Of a stretch of DNA of 64,000 nt, positions 62,462-64,000 are shown piece after piece. The stretch's first letter is position 1. Every line of letters starts with the position of its first letter. Under the pieces are notes generated by a model that made no database searches, was not told where the DNA came from, and saw nothing but the letters and a program-made list of their open reading frames with translations. Source of the DNA: Micromonosporaceae bacterium KJ-029 (GTDB lineage Bacteria; Actinomycetota; Actinomycetes; Mycobacteriales; Micromonosporaceae). Position numbers and translations under genes: made by a program. The stretch lies in assembly GCA_005402585.1 (NCBI GenBank), contig BIFP01000014.1:62001-126000 (forward strand), written 5' to 3'.

Positions 62462-63897
62462 GGCATCTCCGGTGGCGCCGGTCCGCGTCCGGGCGGGCCG
62501 GAAGCGACCACCGCCGACACGTCGACCGGCCGCTCGTCGGCGACTGCCCGATCGTCGGCGGCCGGCGCGCGATCGACCTCGGCGAGCAGTTGGGCCAGTT
62601 CGGCGTGCAGGGCGGCGACGAACGCGGGACCGGCCTCGGCCAGCGAGCCGTCCAGCAGCGCGCCGACCTCGAAGGTGTCGCCGAAGCGCAGCACACCGAC
62701 CCCGACGGGCACTCCCTCGGCGAGCGCGACCACCGGGGTGGCCCCAATGAGCGGCGCACCGGCCAGCACCTGCGAGCGCATCCGCGCCGGGACGTAGGAG
62801 ACGATCACGTTGAGGTGCCGGCTGCTGTAGAAGCGCCGGGCCAGGGCGGCGTGCAGCGGGGCGGGCAGTGCGCCCATCGCCCGCATGACCAGGCCAGCCG
62901 CCTCGGGTTCCCCGCTGTGCAGCGCGGTGCGCAGCGACTGCCGGACCATGGCGACGCGGATTCCGGGCGGGATGCGTCGCACCGGAAGGTCGAGCGTGAC
63001 GGCACCGGTCCAGTTCCCCTGCGTGGGCGCCCGCCGTCGGAGGTCGTGGGAGACCGCGAACATCGCCCGCAAGCGGGGCGGCGCCGACCCGGGATGGACC
63101 CGACCCAGTGCCCCCGCGGTCAGGGCCAGCATGAGTTCGCTGGCGTGCGCCTGGCAGGCGCGGGCCGCGCGGGACACCTCGGCGGCGGGCAGGGTGGCGG
63201 TGACCAGGAGCCGGCGCGGTGAGCCGAGCGGACGGTTGAGCACGGTGGCCGGGGCACGGCCCTGCCCGGCCAGGCGGGCCAGCCCACGGGCGATGCGGCC
63301 GACCCGATGTGCCGTGTCCCGGACCCGGCCACCCGGCGCCGCCCGGTCCCGGTCCGGCGCCGCCCCGTCCCGGACCGGTACCGGCCCGACCGGCTTCACG
63401 GGGCGGGCGGTGACCGGGTCGAACAGCCGTTGGATGACCGCGATCACCGACAACCCGTCGCCGAGGCAGTGGTGCAGTTTGATCGCGGCCCGGGTACGCC
63501 CGTCGGGCAGCCCGCCGACCAGCAGGATCTGCCAGGGTGGCCGGTCCAGGGCCAGCGGCTCGGACCAGAACCGGTCCACGGCGGCGCTGCCGTCGTCTCC
63601 GGGTGCGACCCGCACCTCGACGAGATGGGCGGCGGGATCGACGTACCGGTCGACCACCCAGCCGGGCCGGCGCCCCGGCCCCCGGCTGACCAGCCGGCGG
63701 CGCAGGGTGGTCATCGCGGGTAGTCGCCGTGCCAGCAGCGCGGCCAGTCCCCCACTGGTGAGCGCGGTGCCGTCGGGCAGGGGCCCGAGTTCCAGCACCA
63801 CACCGATCTGTTGCGCCACCGTGGCCGACTGCACGTACCGGAAGAACGCGTCCTGCGGGCGCAGCGGCCAGCTGGCCGGCCGGTGCGCGGCCGGCAC
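62452..63897 (-). CDS. Wax ester synthase/diacylglycerol acyltransferase-like protein
   Basis: This ~481-residue WS/DGAT family acyltransferase has LRPQDAFFRYVQSAT at the N-terminus and the catalytic HHxxxDG motif as LHHCLGDGLSV. The C-terminal domain is typical (RFYSSRHLNVIVSYVPAR and GAPLIGATPVVALAEGVPVGVGVLRFGD). It transfers acyl groups from acyl-CoA to alcohols or diacylglycerol. The frame stays open to the window edge, so a start beyond 64000 is possible; the GTG at 63897 gives the usual length. It is coupled to the SDR. Confidence 0.85.
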   Translation of the reverse strand: MPAAHRPASWPLRPQDAFFRYVQSATVAQQIGVVLELGPLPDGTALTSGGLAALLARRLPAMTTLRRRLVSRGPGRRPGWVVDRYVDPAAHLVEVRVAPGDDGSAAVDRFWSEPLALDRPPWQILLVGGLPDGRTRAAIKLHHCLGDGLSVIAVIQRLFDPVTARPVKPVGPVPVRDGAAPDRDRAAPGGRVRDTAHRVGRIARGLARLAGQGRAPATVLNRPLGSPRRLLVTATLPAAEVSRAARACQAHASELMLALTAGALGRVHPGSAPPRLRAMFAVSHDLRRRAPTQGNWTGAVTLDLPVRRIPPGIRVAMVRQSLRTALHSGEPEAAGLVMRAMGALPAPLHAALARRFYSSRHLNVIVSYVPARMRSQVLAGAPLIGATPVVALAEGVPVGVGVLRFGDTFEVGALLDGSLAEAGPAFVAALHAELAQLLAEVDRAPAADDRAVADERPVDVSAVVASGPPGRGPAPPEMPCG

Positions 63898-64000
63898 CCG
63901 GCGGACCGGGTCGGGCGGGCGTTCCCGCTCGGGCGGCGGTGTCTCTACCGGTGCCCGCGCGCCGGCGACGGCCGCCAGCCCGAGGTCCGGCAGGTAGGGG

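Overview
The window is about 64 kb of very GC-rich DNA (most third codon positions are G or C). It is packed with short-spaced genes on both strands: Tat and lipoprotein signals, F420-type and mycothiol-linked families, NarL two-component pairs and leaderless-looking starts. This points to an actinomycete, most likely Micromonosporaceae; that placement is inferred from style and gene content, not from a marker gene. All product calls come from reading translated motifs; no database search was run. I saw no tRNA, rRNA, CRISPR array, transposase or prophage gene.

Layout. 0-6.2 kb: two linked membrane proteins (the first cut by the window edge), a secreted subtilisin-like protease, a DUF3592 protein, a divergent MarR/SnoaL-like pair, a CapA-type metallophosphatase and a small membrane protein. 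6.2-9.9 kb: a minus-strand unit with overlapping genes (small membrane protein, Tat-exported multicopper oxidase, NarL-type histidine kinase, response regulator). 10-14 kb: a metallo-beta-lactamase-fold hydrolase, a decayed ECF sigma factor, and a furA-katG peroxide operon with a visible promoter and operator dyad. 14-22 kb: two coupled lipoproteins, a membrane protein, a second two-component pair and an F420-type oxidoreductase. 22-31 kb: a CopC-domain copper protein, RidA, an ArsR-type regulator, a lipoprotein, and a DUF2207/LemA membrane pair. 31-43 kb: a secreted LVIVD-repeat protein with a Crp-type site, a DUF305 protein, DinB, a large fungalysin-type metalloprotease, a DsbA-like thiol protein, DUF1275, an amphi-Trp protein and a YciO/Sua5-like protein. 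43-50.8 kb: two GH15 glucoamylase-like enzymes, an SDR and an MFS transporter.

51-61.5 kb is the centrepiece: an eight-gene hopanoid operon, dxs-hpnC-hpnD-hpnE-polyprenyl synthase-shc-[hpnG/ispH fusion]-hpnH. From hpnC on, every junction is a 1- or 4-base stop/start overlap. The operon carries the first (Dxs) and last (IspH) enzymes of the MEP pathway, a prenyl diphosphate synthase, the three-step HpnCDE route to squalene, squalene-hopene cyclase, and the enzymes that add and trim the C5 ribosyl side chain. The seventh gene reads as one uninterrupted protein with an HpnG nucleoside-phosphorylase half joined to a complete IspH half. The convergent neighbours (SDR and wax-ester-synthase/DGAT-like acyltransferase) suggest a lipid-modification neighbourhood.

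The most unusual non-coding signal is a 161-bp element present twice (40694-40854 and 61545-61705). The copies differ at 6 positions, and each can fold end to end into an imperfect hairpin. Two of the differences are a compensating pair in the terminal stem. One copy fits exactly between the stop codons of hpnH and the convergent SDR. The other ends at the putative -10 box of the YciO-like gene. Three gene remnants (ECF sigma factor, epoxide hydrolase tail, LuxR tail) mark places where genes have been lost.
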